Shown: positions 50,555 through 60,261, numbered from the stretch's first letter. The stretch is 64,000 bases of DNA from Candidatus Koribacter versatilis Ellin345 (GCF_000014005.1 NC_008009.1:2480001-2544000); one strand, 5' to 3'. The notes: generated by a model not told the origin, from the sequence alone. Numbers and translations are program-made.

Positions 50555-52501
50555 CTACTTCACCTTCGCAAACCACTCTTCAAACCACGCAGCGGTTCGC
50601 ACCGCGTAGTCACGACGGTCCGCAGGTTTTCCGATCGCGTGCCCTTCGTTCGGATACACCACGAGCGTCGTCGGAACGTTGAACGTCTTCAGCGCATGCC
50701 ACCACTCGACCGACTGTTCCATCGGCACTTCGCCGTCGCGATCGCCGACGAGAATCAGCGTTGGCGTTTTTACTTGCTTCACGAAGTGCATGGGATCGCT
50801 CTTCAGATAAACCGCAGGATCGTCGTACACCGATGCGCCGAAGAAGGGAATCATCCACTCGTCGATATCGTTGAGACCGTAATAGCTCAGCCAGTGCGAA
50901 AGGCCTGCGCCTGAAACCGCTGCGGCGAAGCGCGTGGTTTGCGACTCTGCCCACATCGTCATGTAGCCACCGTAACTGTGTCCGGTGATGCCGACGCGCT
51001 TGGTATCAATCGGATATTCCTTGGCGAGCGCATCAATCGCGGAGACGATATCGTGATAATCGCCGCCGCCGAAATCCTTCACGTTGGCGCGGGTGAACGC
51101 TTCGCCCTGACCGTAGCTGCCGCGCGGATTCGGACAGAGAACGTAGTACCCCATCAGCGAGAGCGGCGCAGCGTAGTGCACATCCCAACTGTTCTTACAC
51201 GAGGCCGACGGACCGCCGTGAACACTGATGACCAGCGGATATTTCTCGCCCTGCTTCACTTCCTTCGGTGCGGTGAGCCAGCCCTGGATGCGCTGTGTGC
51301 CGTTCATCCAGTGCACGCTATTGCTCTTGCCCCACGTCGCTTGCGCCTCCTCGTTCACCGAGGTCAACTTGGTCCACTTGCCGATCGCGCCCACCCAGAT
51401 CTCGGGAGCTTCCGACTTGGACTGACGGACGATCGCGCTCAGTGCGCCGTCGGCTGAGAACGAGCCGCCGATGGTTCCCGAAGTGCTTGCATCCGATACT
51501 TCGTCCGGACCTTGCCACAGCTTCGCGATCTCGCCGCTGGCGTTGACGGTCCCGAAGCCCGATTCGCCGTCTACGTTCTGCCCGAAGAGAATGTGCCCGT
51601 CCTTGGTCCAGCGCAGAGAAGCAGGCGAAGTCTTGATGCCAGGCGTGAGATTGCGCGCCTCTCCGCCGCCGATTGGAACGATATAGATGTCGCCGCCGAC
51701 TACATCTTCGTCGCTCATCAGGCTCTCGATGAACACGACCGTCTTGCCGTCGGGCGAAACCCGCGGCATCGCGAGCTGGAGCTTCGGCGCATAGATCTCA
51801 TGCAGTTCGCCGGTTGCCGCATCGCCGCGGTAGAGACGCGCGATCCACCAGTTGTTGTCACCGGAGCCATGCGCCGCGATCGCCGCCCAGCCGCTGCCAT
51901 CGGGAAGCCAGTCGTACTCGTAGATGTAGACGTCTGCAGGCGTGACCTGCTTGATCGCCTTGCTCGCGACGTCGATCGTAGTAATGCGCTGCTCGTAGAC
52001 CTTCTCGTCAATCACGCCCGCTAACGGCGTCATCGGCTGCAGCGGTCCCGCCACGCGCGGCAGGTCCTCGATGAACAGGAGTGCGAGTTTGCTGCCATCG
52101 GGCGAGAAGCGCGGGGTTTGCACGTAACCCTTGAGCGAGGCAATGCTCTTTGCGGCGCCACCGTTATAGAGATAGATATCGGACTGCGGGACGTCGCTAT
52201 CGAGATCGCCGATGATGGCGAGTTGGCGGCTGTCGTTGCTCCAAGCGACTTCGCGGGCCTGCTGTTTGCTGCGCAGCGGGATCGAGCGGGAATCGCCGCC
52301 CGATGCCGACGAAACGGTAAGCTGGCCCTCGACGATGGCTGCCACCTGTTGACCGTCGGGCGAGATGGCGACCTGGTCAATGCGCTTGGTTTTAGGGATC
52401 GAGTCCACAACCGCCGCAGCGTGAGTAAGGTCTTGCTGGGCGGAAGCCGTTATGACGAACGTGGCGAGAAGGGCAGTGATGATGGCGGAACGAACGCGCA
52501 T
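50555..52501 (-). CDS. Exported S9 family prolyl oligopeptidase-type peptidase
   Basis: 648 residues from ATG 52501. Signal peptide MRVRSAIITALLATFVITASAQ. An N-terminal beta-propeller (repeated ISPDGQQVAA/FSPDGSKLALL/VSPDGKTVVF blades) precedes the alpha/beta-hydrolase catalytic domain. That domain has oxyanion VISVHGGPSAS, the catalytic Ser in VGITGHSYGGYMTMW, the Asp in LILVGDRDGEVP and the His in YPNEGHAIG. Dipeptidyl- or acylaminoacyl-peptidase activity in the periplasm is expected. The frame extends antisense over trmJ, but that part is not coding. Confidence 0.92.
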   Translation of the reverse strand: MRVRSAIITALLATFVITASAQQDLTHAAAVVDSIPKTKRIDQVAISPDGQQVAAIVEGQLTVSSASGGDSRSIPLRSKQQAREVAWSNDSRQLAIIGDLDSDVPQSDIYLYNGGAAKSIASLKGYVQTPRFSPDGSKLALLFIEDLPRVAGPLQPMTPLAGVIDEKVYEQRITTIDVASKAIKQVTPADVYIYEYDWLPDGSGWAAIAAHGSGDNNWWIARLYRGDAATGELHEIYAPKLQLAMPRVSPDGKTVVFIESLMSDEDVVGGDIYIVPIGGGEARNLTPGIKTSPASLRWTKDGHILFGQNVDGESGFGTVNASGEIAKLWQGPDEVSDASTSGTIGGSFSADGALSAIVRQSKSEAPEIWVGAIGKWTKLTSVNEEAQATWGKSNSVHWMNGTQRIQGWLTAPKEVKQGEKYPLVISVHGGPSASCKNSWDVHYAAPLSLMGYYVLCPNPRGSYGQGEAFTRANVKDFGGGDYHDIVSAIDALAKEYPIDTKRVGITGHSYGGYMTMWAESQTTRFAAAVSGAGLSHWLSYYGLNDIDEWMIPFFGASVYDDPAVYLKSDPMHFVKQVKTPTLILVGDRDGEVPMEQSVEWWHALKTFNVPTTLVVYPNEGHAIGKPADRRDYAVRTAAWFEEWFAKVK

Positions 52502-52603
52502 GTTGTTGGTGTCCCCGAAAAGCCGAGCGGTAATGCAGAGAAGGGTACCAGAAGAGGCAGGAATGTTGTTTGGCAGGCGGCAATTGTCTAGAGTGGGACG
52601 GCA

Positions 52604-53323
52604 ATGACCGCGGACATCCTCAATCGGCTCTACGTTGTGCTGGTGGCGACACGCAATCCCCTGAACATCGGGGCAGCCGCGCGGGCAATGAGCAACTTCG
52701 GCGTGATGCACCTGCGGGTGGTGAATCCGTTCGATCCATCCTTCCGCGAGGCACAATCGGCGGTTGGCGCGGAGGAACTCCTGCGTAACGCGGAGCAGTT
52801 TGGCAGCGTCGCCGAGGCCGTGGCGGATTGCTCGCTTGTAGTAGGAACGACCGCAGCGCGCGATCGGGAGTTGCAGCATCCGATGCACGCTTTGACGCAG
52901 GCGGCGCCGCTGATACGTGAGCACTCCGGCAAGGTGGCGGTACTCTTCGGCTCGGAGAAGCGGGGCCTATCGAACGAAGACCTGAGCCACTGCCATTGGC
53001 TCATGCACATACCCACGCGCACGGAACATCTGTCTATGAACCTTGGACAGGCGGTGGCGGTGTGCATGTACGAGATTGCGCGGACGAGTTCGACGATCGC
53101 TGACATGGAACAACGGCGCGCGACGGCGGGGGATTTGGAGGGGCTCACCCAAACGCTGCTGGAGACGCTCACAGCGAGTGAGTATCTCAAGGGTAGCGCG
53201 GTCGATGCCTCCGAAGAGAAGCTGCGTCGTTTGGTGCGACGCCTGAATTTGGACGAGGCAGACGCCGAGACGCTGCTCGCGATGTTACGCAAAATCAACC
53301 GGAAGCTGAAGCGCGAGACTTAG
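52604..53323 (+). CDS. trmJ: tRNA (cytidine/uridine-2'-O-)-methyltransferase, TrmJ-type
   Basis: 239 residues, SPOUT/TrmH superfamily with the trefoil knot. Motif 1 is VVLVATRNPLNIGAAARAMS, motif 2 is VAVLFGSEKRGLSNEDL, and motif 3 is IPTRTEHLSMNLGQAVAVCM. The C-terminal helical extension (EKLRRLVRRLNLDEADAETL) is typical of TrmJ. It should methylate the 2'-O of nucleotide 32 in tRNA anticodon loops. Its stop overlaps that of the convergent arginase-family gene by four bases. Confidence 0.88.
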   Translation: MTADILNRLYVVLVATRNPLNIGAAARAMSNFGVMHLRVVNPFDPSFREAQSAVGAEELLRNAEQFGSVAEAVADCSLVVGTTAARDRELQHPMHALTQAAPLIREHSGKVAVLFGSEKRGLSNEDLSHCHWLMHIPTRTEHLSMNLGQAVAVCMYEIARTSSTIADMEQRRATAGDLEGLTQTLLETLTASEYLKGSAVDASEEKLRRLVRRLNLDEADAETLLAMLRKINRKLKRET

Positions 53324-54111
53324 ATTCGATTGCGCGACATCGCAGCGGCGAGTTCCTTCACGACTTTCGCGGCGACCATGGCAGTGACATCGTTGAGGTC
53401 GCGCGTCGGGTTAAGTTCCACGACATCGGTAGCGACAATGGGCGCGTTGATCGATTGGATTGCGTTGAGGAGTTCTCGCGTCGAGAGACCGCCTGGCTCG
53501 TGATGCGACACGCCCGGCGCGAAGGCGGGATCGAGCACGTCGAGGTCGACAGAAATGTATACGGGCCCTTCGACTGCGGGGAGCTGGCTCTTCCAGTTGC
53601 GGGCTTCGTAAGTTTCAACGTTGAATTTTGCGGCTTGCTCACGTTGGTGTACGTTGGCGGTACGAATGCCGATCTGGATGAGCCGCTTGGCGTGATCGCC
53701 TTCCATGATGCGTGCGAACGGGCAGGCGTGCGAGAAGCGGTCGCCTTCGAATTCATCGTACAGATCGGGATGAGCATCGAAGTGGACGATGGTGAGCGGG
53801 CCGTGTTTCTTCGCGACGGCACTGACCGACGGAAAGCTAATGGAGTGATCGCCGCCGAGGACGAGAACTTGCGCGAATTCATCCACGCTCTTCGCGACGA
53901 AGGTCTCGATTTCGCTAATGGGATCTTTGCTGAAGCCTCGTAGATCACCGCAGTCTTCCAGCATCAGGCTCGTATCACGACCGTCTTCGGACCATGAGTT
54001 GGCGCTGTCGCTGGCGAGAGCGCGACGGATGGCGGCAGGAGCTTCGGCAGGGCCGCGCAGGAAAGAAGATTTTTCGTCGTAAGCGATGCCTAGCAGAGCG
54101 ATCGGATTCAT
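53320..54111 (-). CDS. Arginase/agmatinase family ureohydrolase
   Basis: 263 residues from ATG 54111. Di-manganese ureohydrolase motifs are intact: VLGGDHSISFPS, HFDAHPDLYDEF and ISVDLDVLDPAFAPG. It hydrolyses a guanidino compound (arginine, agmatine or formiminoglutamate) to urea or formamide; which one cannot be told. The start overlaps the 3' end of the YkgJ gene region (stop at 54119), so the two are likely one operon. Confidence 0.9.
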   Translation of the reverse strand: MNPIALLGIAYDEKSSFLRGPAEAPAAIRRALASDSANSWSEDGRDTSLMLEDCGDLRGFSKDPISEIETFVAKSVDEFAQVLVLGGDHSISFPSVSAVAKKHGPLTIVHFDAHPDLYDEFEGDRFSHACPFARIMEGDHAKRLIQIGIRTANVHQREQAAKFNVETYEARNWKSQLPAVEGPVYISVDLDVLDPAFAPGVSHHEPGGLSTRELLNAIQSINAPIVATDVVELNPTRDLNDVTAMVAAKVVKELAAAMSRNRI

Positions 54112-54118
54112 CGTTGCG

Positions 54119-54736
54119 TCAGTCCTTATTAAGAGCAAACGCGACGATTGTATAGCGGGTGGTTCCTTCTTGTTTTTCCACTTCAGCTAGCAGCTTCGTT
54201 TCGAGTCCGTCGGGGTCGGGGACCATCTCACAGCGGACAATCTCTTCTTGGGGTGCGTCCTGGAAGCAGAGTTCGCAGACGCCAAGGCCGCCGCGGTCAT
54301 CGCGGACGGGCGGACCGAAGACGCGGCAGGTCATGGGGCGGTACTCATAAAGATCGCAGGTACCGGTCGTGGGATCGAGGGCCGGGCAGGGTTCGTCATT
54401 GCCGAAGTCTTCAAACGCGGCCTCGGCCTCCTCGGTTTTGTCGAGCAGGCCAGTTTCGGGGTCGCCCGGAAATTCTGCGGATAAACGCTCAACGGCTTCG
54501 TGCGCTCGCTGTTCAACCCGCGCGGCACGCTTGGGATCGTTGACCCTTAGCTTCGCCAAGCCTTCTTGCAACCGTGCAGCGTCGAGCAGATGGATCTCGA
54601 AAACACCGTGGCAACACTGGGTGCATCCCGGGCGGCATGCCAGCCAAGGGCCACTACGCGCGCTAGCGTCGGCAAGAGCGGTGTCGACGATCTGAACCAG
54701 TTGCGTGTCGGCCGCGGGGCGAGGGACGTGGGGCAT
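54119..54736 (-). CDS. YkgJ-family Cys-cluster protein
   Basis: 205 residues. An N-terminal CRPGCTQCC (Cys 34, 38, 41, 42) and a later CPALDPTTGTCDLYEYRPMT followed by CRVFG give the zinc- or iron-sulfur-type Cys cluster of the YkgJ/FliB-like family, with further Cys in GVCELCFQDAP. The function of the family is not settled. It precedes the arginase-family gene by 7 bp on the minus strand. Confidence 0.85.
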   Translation of the reverse strand: MPHVPRPAADTQLVQIVDTALADASARSGPWLACRPGCTQCCHGVFEIHLLDAARLQEGLAKLRVNDPKRAARVEQRAHEAVERLSAEFPGDPETGLLDKTEEAEAAFEDFGNDEPCPALDPTTGTCDLYEYRPMTCRVFGPPVRDDRGGLGVCELCFQDAPQEEIVRCEMVPDPDGLETKLLAEVEKQEGTTRYTIVAFALNKD

Positions 54737-54840
54737 GAATCAACGATATACGCTGACGAGTGCCCCCGCCCACCCGGTAGCTCAGTTCTCTATAGCGCAA
54801 GTAGAAACTCGATGTAAGAATCTGGGGCAAGGAGAGTGCC

Positions 54841-56442
54841 TTGCAACAATTCAGGAAGATTCTCGCTCTTGTAGTGCTTGCGAGCGCGGCGACCTTTGTT
54901 CTCGCGCAGGATGAAAGCCTGGGCGACGCAGCGCGCAAAGTTCGCGACAACAAGAAAGATGATGTCCAGGTGAACAAGGACGACGCCAAGGAACTCTTCC
55001 AGTCGATGAACAAGATCATGACGTTTGCCAGCGCGGACAGCGGCTTCGGGCGGCGGACCGCGGTGAACCACAAGATGCTGGGGCGTCCAGACGTGGAAAA
55101 GCATTTCAACGACAGCCTGCAGGAGGAAGTGAAGAAGCAAAGGCTGGCGGAGTCGCAGGTTGTGCTGCAAAAGTTTGGTCTTTTGCCGGGCGATTTCAAC
55201 CTGGAAACTTTCCTTGAGAAGAACACAGCGAAAGCGCTCGGTGGATTTTACGATCCGCGCGACAAGACGATGTATCTCCTGAACTGGATCCCACTCGATC
55301 GGCAGAAGGACATCATGGCGCATGAGTTGACCCATGCGCTGCAGGACCAGAATTACAACATCATGAAGTTCGAGGGTTGGGACCCGAAGCAGGCGGACGC
55401 GAGCACCGTGAAGATGTCTGTGGACGACGAGGATGGTGAGCGGCAGACGACGCGGCGTGCGGTGATAGAGGGGCAAGCCGAAGTCGTACATTACGATTAC
55501 ATCCTGCAGCCCTACAGCCTGAGCTTGTCAGATGGATCCGGCGCTCTGGAATTGATCCAGGACGCGATTCGGATGAGCTACGACAACGCAGTTGTATTCA
55601 AAATCGCACCCAGGCTGCTCCGCGACACATCATTCTTTCCATATCGTGAAGGGTTCAACTTTGAACTCGAACTGTTGAAGAAGGGCGGACGAAGCATGGC
55701 CTTTTCGACCCCGTATTCGCGCCCGCCGCACGGTACGCACGAAGTGCTTCAGCCTGAGACGTACATGAGTGGAACCCATGTGGCGCCGGTGAAGATTCCA
55801 GACCTGTCGTCATATCTCGGAAGCGCGTACGAGGCCTACGACTCAGGTTCGATGGGCGAGCTCGATGTCCAAGTAATGGCGCAGGAATTCGGCATTGAGA
55901 ACGATGTCTATACGGTGGCGCGGAAGTGGAACGGAGGAGCGTACCTCGCTCTGAAGAAGACATCGCATCCCAAAGATCAGCCGATGACAACCTCGGACCT
56001 GGCGCTGGTGTACCTGTCGAAATGGGGCACTGAAAAGGCCGCCACGCGCATGGCCCAGATTTATCTCGACGCGCTCGGTAAGCGGGTGCAGATCACGGAA
56101 GCGCCGACCATCACCACGCATGATTGCGAAGCCGCCAAGTGTCCGACCGCGCTGTGGGAGGCGCACCTGAAGACGGCGGACGGGCCGGTGAACCTGGAGG
56201 TATGGCCGAAGGCGACCCTACTGATCACCGAATCGCTGGACGATGACATGGTGTCGAAGCTACGGGTTCCGCTGCTCGCGCCCCCGACGAAGAAGGGTGC
56301 GGCGGCTCAGGTTAAAACGCCTTACGGAACGGACGAGTTGGCAATGCGTCTTTACGATGACTCTCGCTTCGCAGATTTGGCAGAAAGCGTGGCCGCGGAG
56401 ATTGCAGCCCACGCCGCCGAACGGCTACAGAAAATACATTGA
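54841..56442 (+). CDS. Exported zincin-like metalloprotease, hypothetical
   Basis: 533 residues from a TTG with GGAG six bases upstream. Signal peptide RKILALVVLASAATFVLAQ. An HExxH site is in IMAHELTHALQDQNYN (His 161, Glu 162, His 165), with a candidate third ligand Glu in RRAVIEGQAEVVHYDY (Glu 210 or 214), as in Glu-zincins. The rest is a large domain rich in beta and helical segments (YREGFNFELELLKKGGRSMA, GELDVQVMAQEFGIEN). No named family was recognised with confidence. Probably a secreted protease. Confidence 0.82.
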   Translation: MQQFRKILALVVLASAATFVLAQDESLGDAARKVRDNKKDDVQVNKDDAKELFQSMNKIMTFASADSGFGRRTAVNHKMLGRPDVEKHFNDSLQEEVKKQRLAESQVVLQKFGLLPGDFNLETFLEKNTAKALGGFYDPRDKTMYLLNWIPLDRQKDIMAHELTHALQDQNYNIMKFEGWDPKQADASTVKMSVDDEDGERQTTRRAVIEGQAEVVHYDYILQPYSLSLSDGSGALELIQDAIRMSYDNAVVFKIAPRLLRDTSFFPYREGFNFELELLKKGGRSMAFSTPYSRPPHGTHEVLQPETYMSGTHVAPVKIPDLSSYLGSAYEAYDSGSMGELDVQVMAQEFGIENDVYTVARKWNGGAYLALKKTSHPKDQPMTTSDLALVYLSKWGTEKAATRMAQIYLDALGKRVQITEAPTITTHDCEAAKCPTALWEAHLKTADGPVNLEVWPKATLLITESLDDDMVSKLRVPLLAPPTKKGAAAQVKTPYGTDELAMRLYDDSRFADLAESVAAEIAAHAAERLQKIH

Positions 56443-56919
56443 TTACGGCACAGCTTTTTGGAGTTGGGCCGGTTGGTAGGTTCCGGCTTCAGCGCGGAAA
56501 GCGATAGCGAAACGGTTCCAGGAATTGATTTGGTTGATTGCATAAGTAAGGTTGACGAGCTCCTCTTCCGAAAAGAACTTGCGCGTTTCTTCGAAGACGG
56601 AGTCGGGGACGTGTCCCTGCTGGACATTGGTGACGGCCTCGGTCCAGGCGAGCGCCGCGCGTTCGCGGTCCGTGTAATACGGAGCTTCACGCCAGGCATT
56701 CAGTCCATAAAGGCGCTGCTCGGTTTCGCCGGCGGCGCGGGCGTCTTTGCTATGCATGTCGAGGCAGAAAGCGCAGCCATTCATCTGCGAAGCACGCATT
56801 TTTACGAGTTCCATTAACGACGCCTCCAGGCCGCTATGGTGCTTAAGGTAGGCCTCACTCTGGTACATCAGTCGCAGGGCATCTTTGGCGTAAGAGTCGT
56901 AGGGAAGGCGGGATTTCAT
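56443..56919 (-). CDS. Carboxymuconolactone decarboxylase/AhpD-like protein
   Basis: 158 residues. The AhpD-like active-site motif QMNGCAFCLDMHSKDA has Cys 49, Cys 52 and His 56, with the preceding LMELVKMRASQMNG and following GETEQRLYGLNAWREAPYYT. It probably acts as a thiol-disulfide peroxidase or alkylhydroperoxidase-type reductant. It is convergent and nearly abutting with the zincin gene (stops at 56442/56443). Confidence 0.9.
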   Translation of the reverse strand: MKSRLPYDSYAKDALRLMYQSEAYLKHHSGLEASLMELVKMRASQMNGCAFCLDMHSKDARAAGETEQRLYGLNAWREAPYYTDRERAALAWTEAVTNVQQGHVPDSVFEETRKFFSEEELVNLTYAINQINSWNRFAIAFRAEAGTYQPAQLQKAVP

Positions 56920-57001
56920 GGAAGAGACCTCCGAAGGGTTGGATATGTCGCGAAAGATCGAGTCGCAGATTTTTTGTCGAGGGTCGGCTCGTATTCGAAG
57001 T

Positions 57002-58276
57002 TTAATCTTTCTTTAATCCGACTGCTCCCCACAGCAGCCACGGGACGGCGATGATCAGGCCCGTGCAAAAGAGAACTGTATTCAGAGCGACTCCGCGATC
57101 GAGAGCGTACCCGGCGGCAAAGGACGTGGCCGCGAGCGTGATGGTGCAGCATGCAAGTTCGGCGGAGAAAAGACGGCCCCGGAACTTGTCTTCGCTCATC
57201 AGTTGGAGAAGCGTGGTGGAGAACACCCAGACGACCGCGCTGCCGGCGTGCGACCCAATGATTTCGAGATAAGCAATCCACGCGGTATGCGTGAAGGCCA
57301 AGGCCCAGTAACCCGCAGCTGAAGCAAGGAACCCGAGGAAGATGCCGTAGCGCAGGCGTCGGAAATTCTGTTGAGCCCATGGTGCGCCAAGTGCCGGCCC
57401 GAGGGCAGAACCGAGTCCGCGGGCGGCCATAAGCGCGCTGATCCCGGCCAGGGCTGCTTTCTCAGTCGTGAATCCGGCACGGAAGATCGGAAATACCTGC
57501 CTGCCGAGAATCGGGAAGAGCACCCAACTTGCTCCGCTCAGACCCATGCCGGCTTTCACAAGAACGGTAGTCAGCATGCGTGGCTGGCGAGCGATGTAGC
57601 GGAAGCCGTCCAACATGGGCGCAAAGTTGATCGCATCGCGTAGTCGGATGTGTTCAAGACCTTGAAGGTGCGGTTCCTGGAATTTCATCCCGGCGATTAA
57701 CCATGCTGAGACGAGGAACGTCATTACATCGAGAGTGATGGTAAGGTCCCGGCCTAGCCATACGGCCGCGATGCCACCGAGCGCGGCGCCGAGAAACAGG
57801 TTTACAGACCAGGTCGTCGAGCTGACGGTGTTGGCGACGATCACATCTTCTTCGCTCACAACATTGGGAATCACGGAATTACGCGCCGGTTCGAACAAGC
57901 CCCACATCACGGTTTCAATAAAGAGAAGGGGATAGATCATCCAGACCTGGCTGGCGGAGCGAATGAAGAGAACGCAACTAATGATCAGGAATCGCGCGAT
58001 GTCGGTGAAGACCATCACTCGTTTGCGGCTGAAGTGATCGTTGATAACGCCTGCGATGGGTCCGGTGAGCGCCTGCGGAAGCACCTGCAGTACGAACGCG
58101 ATGCCGAGGACCTCCGCGCGCCCAGTGAATTCCAGCAGCATCGCGTAAAGCGCGACCATGTAGAACCAGTCGCCGGTCTCGCTCACGACTTGCGCGATCC
58201 AGAGACGACGGAAGTTGCGGTTGTTGCGCAACAGTCGCCAGTACGACCGCATGGAGATGGACGTGGGACCGGGCAT
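57002..58276 (-). CDS. Major facilitator superfamily transporter
   Basis: 424 residues, about 12 transmembrane segments. An N-terminal basic stretch (RSYWRLLRNNRNFRRLWIAQ) leads into helix 1. The MFS loop 2-3 motif appears as GPIAGVINDHFSRKRVMVFT, and FEPARNSVIPNVVSEEDVIV follows helix 4. Resembles DHA/enterobactin-exporter-like permeases (TetA/EntS type). Inner membrane efflux is likely; substrate unknown. Confidence 0.9.
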   Translation of the reverse strand: MPGPTSISMRSYWRLLRNNRNFRRLWIAQVVSETGDWFYMVALYAMLLEFTGRAEVLGIAFVLQVLPQALTGPIAGVINDHFSRKRVMVFTDIARFLIISCVLFIRSASQVWMIYPLLFIETVMWGLFEPARNSVIPNVVSEEDVIVANTVSSTTWSVNLFLGAALGGIAAVWLGRDLTITLDVMTFLVSAWLIAGMKFQEPHLQGLEHIRLRDAINFAPMLDGFRYIARQPRMLTTVLVKAGMGLSGASWVLFPILGRQVFPIFRAGFTTEKAALAGISALMAARGLGSALGPALGAPWAQQNFRRLRYGIFLGFLASAAGYWALAFTHTAWIAYLEIIGSHAGSAVVWVFSTTLLQLMSEDKFRGRLFSAELACCTITLAATSFAAGYALDRGVALNTVLFCTGLIIAVPWLLWGAVGLKKD

Positions 58277-58367
58277 TGCGACGAATGTATCACCCGAAAG
58301 AGGCAGTTACTGCGGTCATCAGGAAAGCGTCTGTACGGCGCGAGGACTCTGGAATAAGATTCGCGGT

Positions 58368-59642
58368 ATGAACAAGGGAAAACTTACTTTCGCGACGCTG
58401 GCACTGCTGGCGTGTCTGGCGATCCCTTGCTACGCGCAGCAAACCACGCAGCAGCAAGACGACGAAGAAGAAGCCCCGCCGCCCAAGCCGCGACCTGCTC
58501 CAAAAGATGCGGGCTTTGGTGCTCCTGAAACCGTTGCTCCGACGCCGAGTTCGCATCAGCAGCAGGACACAACTTTCAACGCGCCGGAAACGGCAGGGCC
58601 GAATGGATCTCGACCTGGGGAACGGCAGACGAACTTCACTACGCCGGAGATGGTGAGTCCGGACGAACTGCCGGCCAAGCGAGGCGCGAGCGAGACGAGT
58701 TCGTCGGGGGCAAATCCGCTGATGGGTGCGGCGCGGGCACGATTGATCCAGGTGCGCAACGCGACGGACATTCGCGGCAAGAGCGCGCAGCCGTTCCGCA
58801 TGCACGCGGTCTTCAGTGGAATGAGCGATTCGGCGTTGGCTTCTGGAGGGACCTACACCGAACTCTGGCTGTCTAACACCCGTTGGCGGCGTGAGGCGGT
58901 CGTGGGCCAGGTGCACGTGATTGAATCGCGCGACGGCAATAAGTTCTATCGTCAAATTGTGGGACGCGAGTATGCGCCGCGCGTGCTCGATGACTTGCTG
59001 GACGCGCTGTATCTCACGTTTCCCGTGCTGGGAGTCTCGAGCTTTGTCGAGGCCGATTGGCAACAGGGAACAGTTTTGTACGCGGGCACTTCTGCGCTGC
59101 GAATCTCGACTGGGCTGAGTGCCGGCGGACCGTCGGCGGACGCACGCGCGTTTTGGCTCAATACCGATAGCGTCCTGATCGCCGCTTATCGTGCTGGAAC
59201 CGTTGTCGAGTATGCAGACTACGACGCGTGGAACGGAAAGCAGGTCGCGCGCCACATAAACGTGAAAGAGAACGGCGTGAAGGTCGCCGGAATTTGGATT
59301 GATCAACTCGATACAGCTCCGGCGGAAACGGGGAGCCAGTTCGCCCTCGATGGCGCAACGGCGATTCCGGTGAACGATGGCGGATACGACGGGCCGTACT
59401 TTGTGGCCCCGCATCCTGTACACCAGGTCTCACCGAAAGACCCGCCGGCAGGAACGGGGACGATCACGATTACGGTGAATCTCGATCAGCACGGCCATGT
59501 GCGCAACGCGAAGCTGAAGCAGGGAATCAACGACGCACTGGATGCCGCGGCGCTAAAAGCCGCGACGCAATGGGAGTTTTCGCCGGCACTGACAAAAGGC
59601 CGACCAACGCCGAGTGAGGCGACGGTGGAGTTTACGTTCTAA
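58368..59642 (+). CDS. Exported TonB C-terminal domain protein with N-terminal PET motifs
   Basis: 424 residues from ATG 58368. Signal peptide MNKGKLTFATLALLACLAIP. The N-terminal part is low-complexity, with three FxAPET-type repeats (GFGAPETVAPTP, TFNAPETAGP, NFTTPEMVSP). The middle domain (about 125-320) is beta-rich and of unknown type (FYRQIVGREYAPRVLDDLLD). The C-terminal TonB domain is TGTITITVNLDQHGHVRNAK followed by ATQWEFSPAL. A short Pro-rich linker but no membrane anchor. Probably periplasmic. Confidence 0.82.
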   Translation: MNKGKLTFATLALLACLAIPCYAQQTTQQQDDEEEAPPPKPRPAPKDAGFGAPETVAPTPSSHQQQDTTFNAPETAGPNGSRPGERQTNFTTPEMVSPDELPAKRGASETSSSGANPLMGAARARLIQVRNATDIRGKSAQPFRMHAVFSGMSDSALASGGTYTELWLSNTRWRREAVVGQVHVIESRDGNKFYRQIVGREYAPRVLDDLLDALYLTFPVLGVSSFVEADWQQGTVLYAGTSALRISTGLSAGGPSADARAFWLNTDSVLIAAYRAGTVVEYADYDAWNGKQVARHINVKENGVKVAGIWIDQLDTAPAETGSQFALDGATAIPVNDGGYDGPYFVAPHPVHQVSPKDPPAGTGTITITVNLDQHGHVRNAKLKQGINDALDAAALKAATQWEFSPALTKGRPTPSEATVEFTF

Positions 59643-59655
59643 GGCCGACAAGAAA

Positions 59656-59678
59656 AAGCCCCGCACGGGGCGGGGCTT
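59656..59678. terminator. Intrinsic terminator between convergent genes
   Basis: AAGCCCCGC, loop ACGGG, GCGGGGCTT. On the minus strand it is followed by TTTTCTT. It serves the gene ending at 59696 and probably also the TonB-domain gene ending at 59642. Confidence 0.75.
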
Positions 59679-59695
59679 GGATCGCGAATCGCGGT

Positions 59696-60127
59696 TTACT
59701 GGTTCGAACAGCTGCTGGAGACCATCTTCGCCGAGGTCACGTTCAGCGTTTGGTTGCCGCTCGAGCCGGAGGCGCTCGACGGAGTGGAGCTCGTGCTCGA
59801 TGTCGAACCGCTCGATGAGCCTGACGACGCCGATGCGGTCGTGCCGACTACCTGGATCTCATGGCCCACATGTGCGCTCAGAGAAGACGTCGGGCCGCTC
59901 AGGTTGTAGGTGGTGCCGGTTGCTTTGTCTTTGATGGTGTAGGCGCCGGCGGAGCCTGACAGGCAGCCGTCAACGGTGGTGGCGGCACCTGCCGAGCTGG
60001 AACTGGACGACGGAGCGCCCGCGGACTGGCCGGAAGGACTGGCTGAGGATGGTGTGCTGCTACTCTGCGCCACGGCCCACAGGCCGGAGCACATCAGGGC
60101 GACTGCAGTGAGAATCAACTTCCGCAT
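59696..60127 (-). CDS. Small secreted Ser-rich protein (DUF5818-like core)
   Basis: 143 residues from ATG 60127 (AAAGGAG upstream). Signal peptide MRKLILTAVALMCSGLWAVA. A Ser/Ala/Gly low-complexity region comes first, then a compact core with VDGCLSGSAGAYTIKDKATG, TYNLSGPTSSLSAHVGHEIQ and VVG (an OB-like fold suggested for DUF5818), then a second Ser/Thr-rich region. Cys residues near each end may pair. Exported; role unknown. Confidence 0.75.
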   Translation of the reverse strand: MRKLILTAVALMCSGLWAVAQSSSTPSSASPSGQSAGAPSSSSSSAGAATTVDGCLSGSAGAYTIKDKATGTTYNLSGPTSSLSAHVGHEIQVVGTTASASSGSSSGSTSSTSSTPSSASGSSGNQTLNVTSAKMVSSSCSNQ

Positions 60128-60261
60128 ATTTTGGCTCCTTTGAACTTTTTGCTCATGTAGCGATACGAAGTGGCGGAGTGGACTGCTCCACACATGACAA
60201 GACGGTATGAGGCGAAAGTGGGTTGTCCGCGGTAAGGTTAGGAATGAGAGCAGGATCTGCG

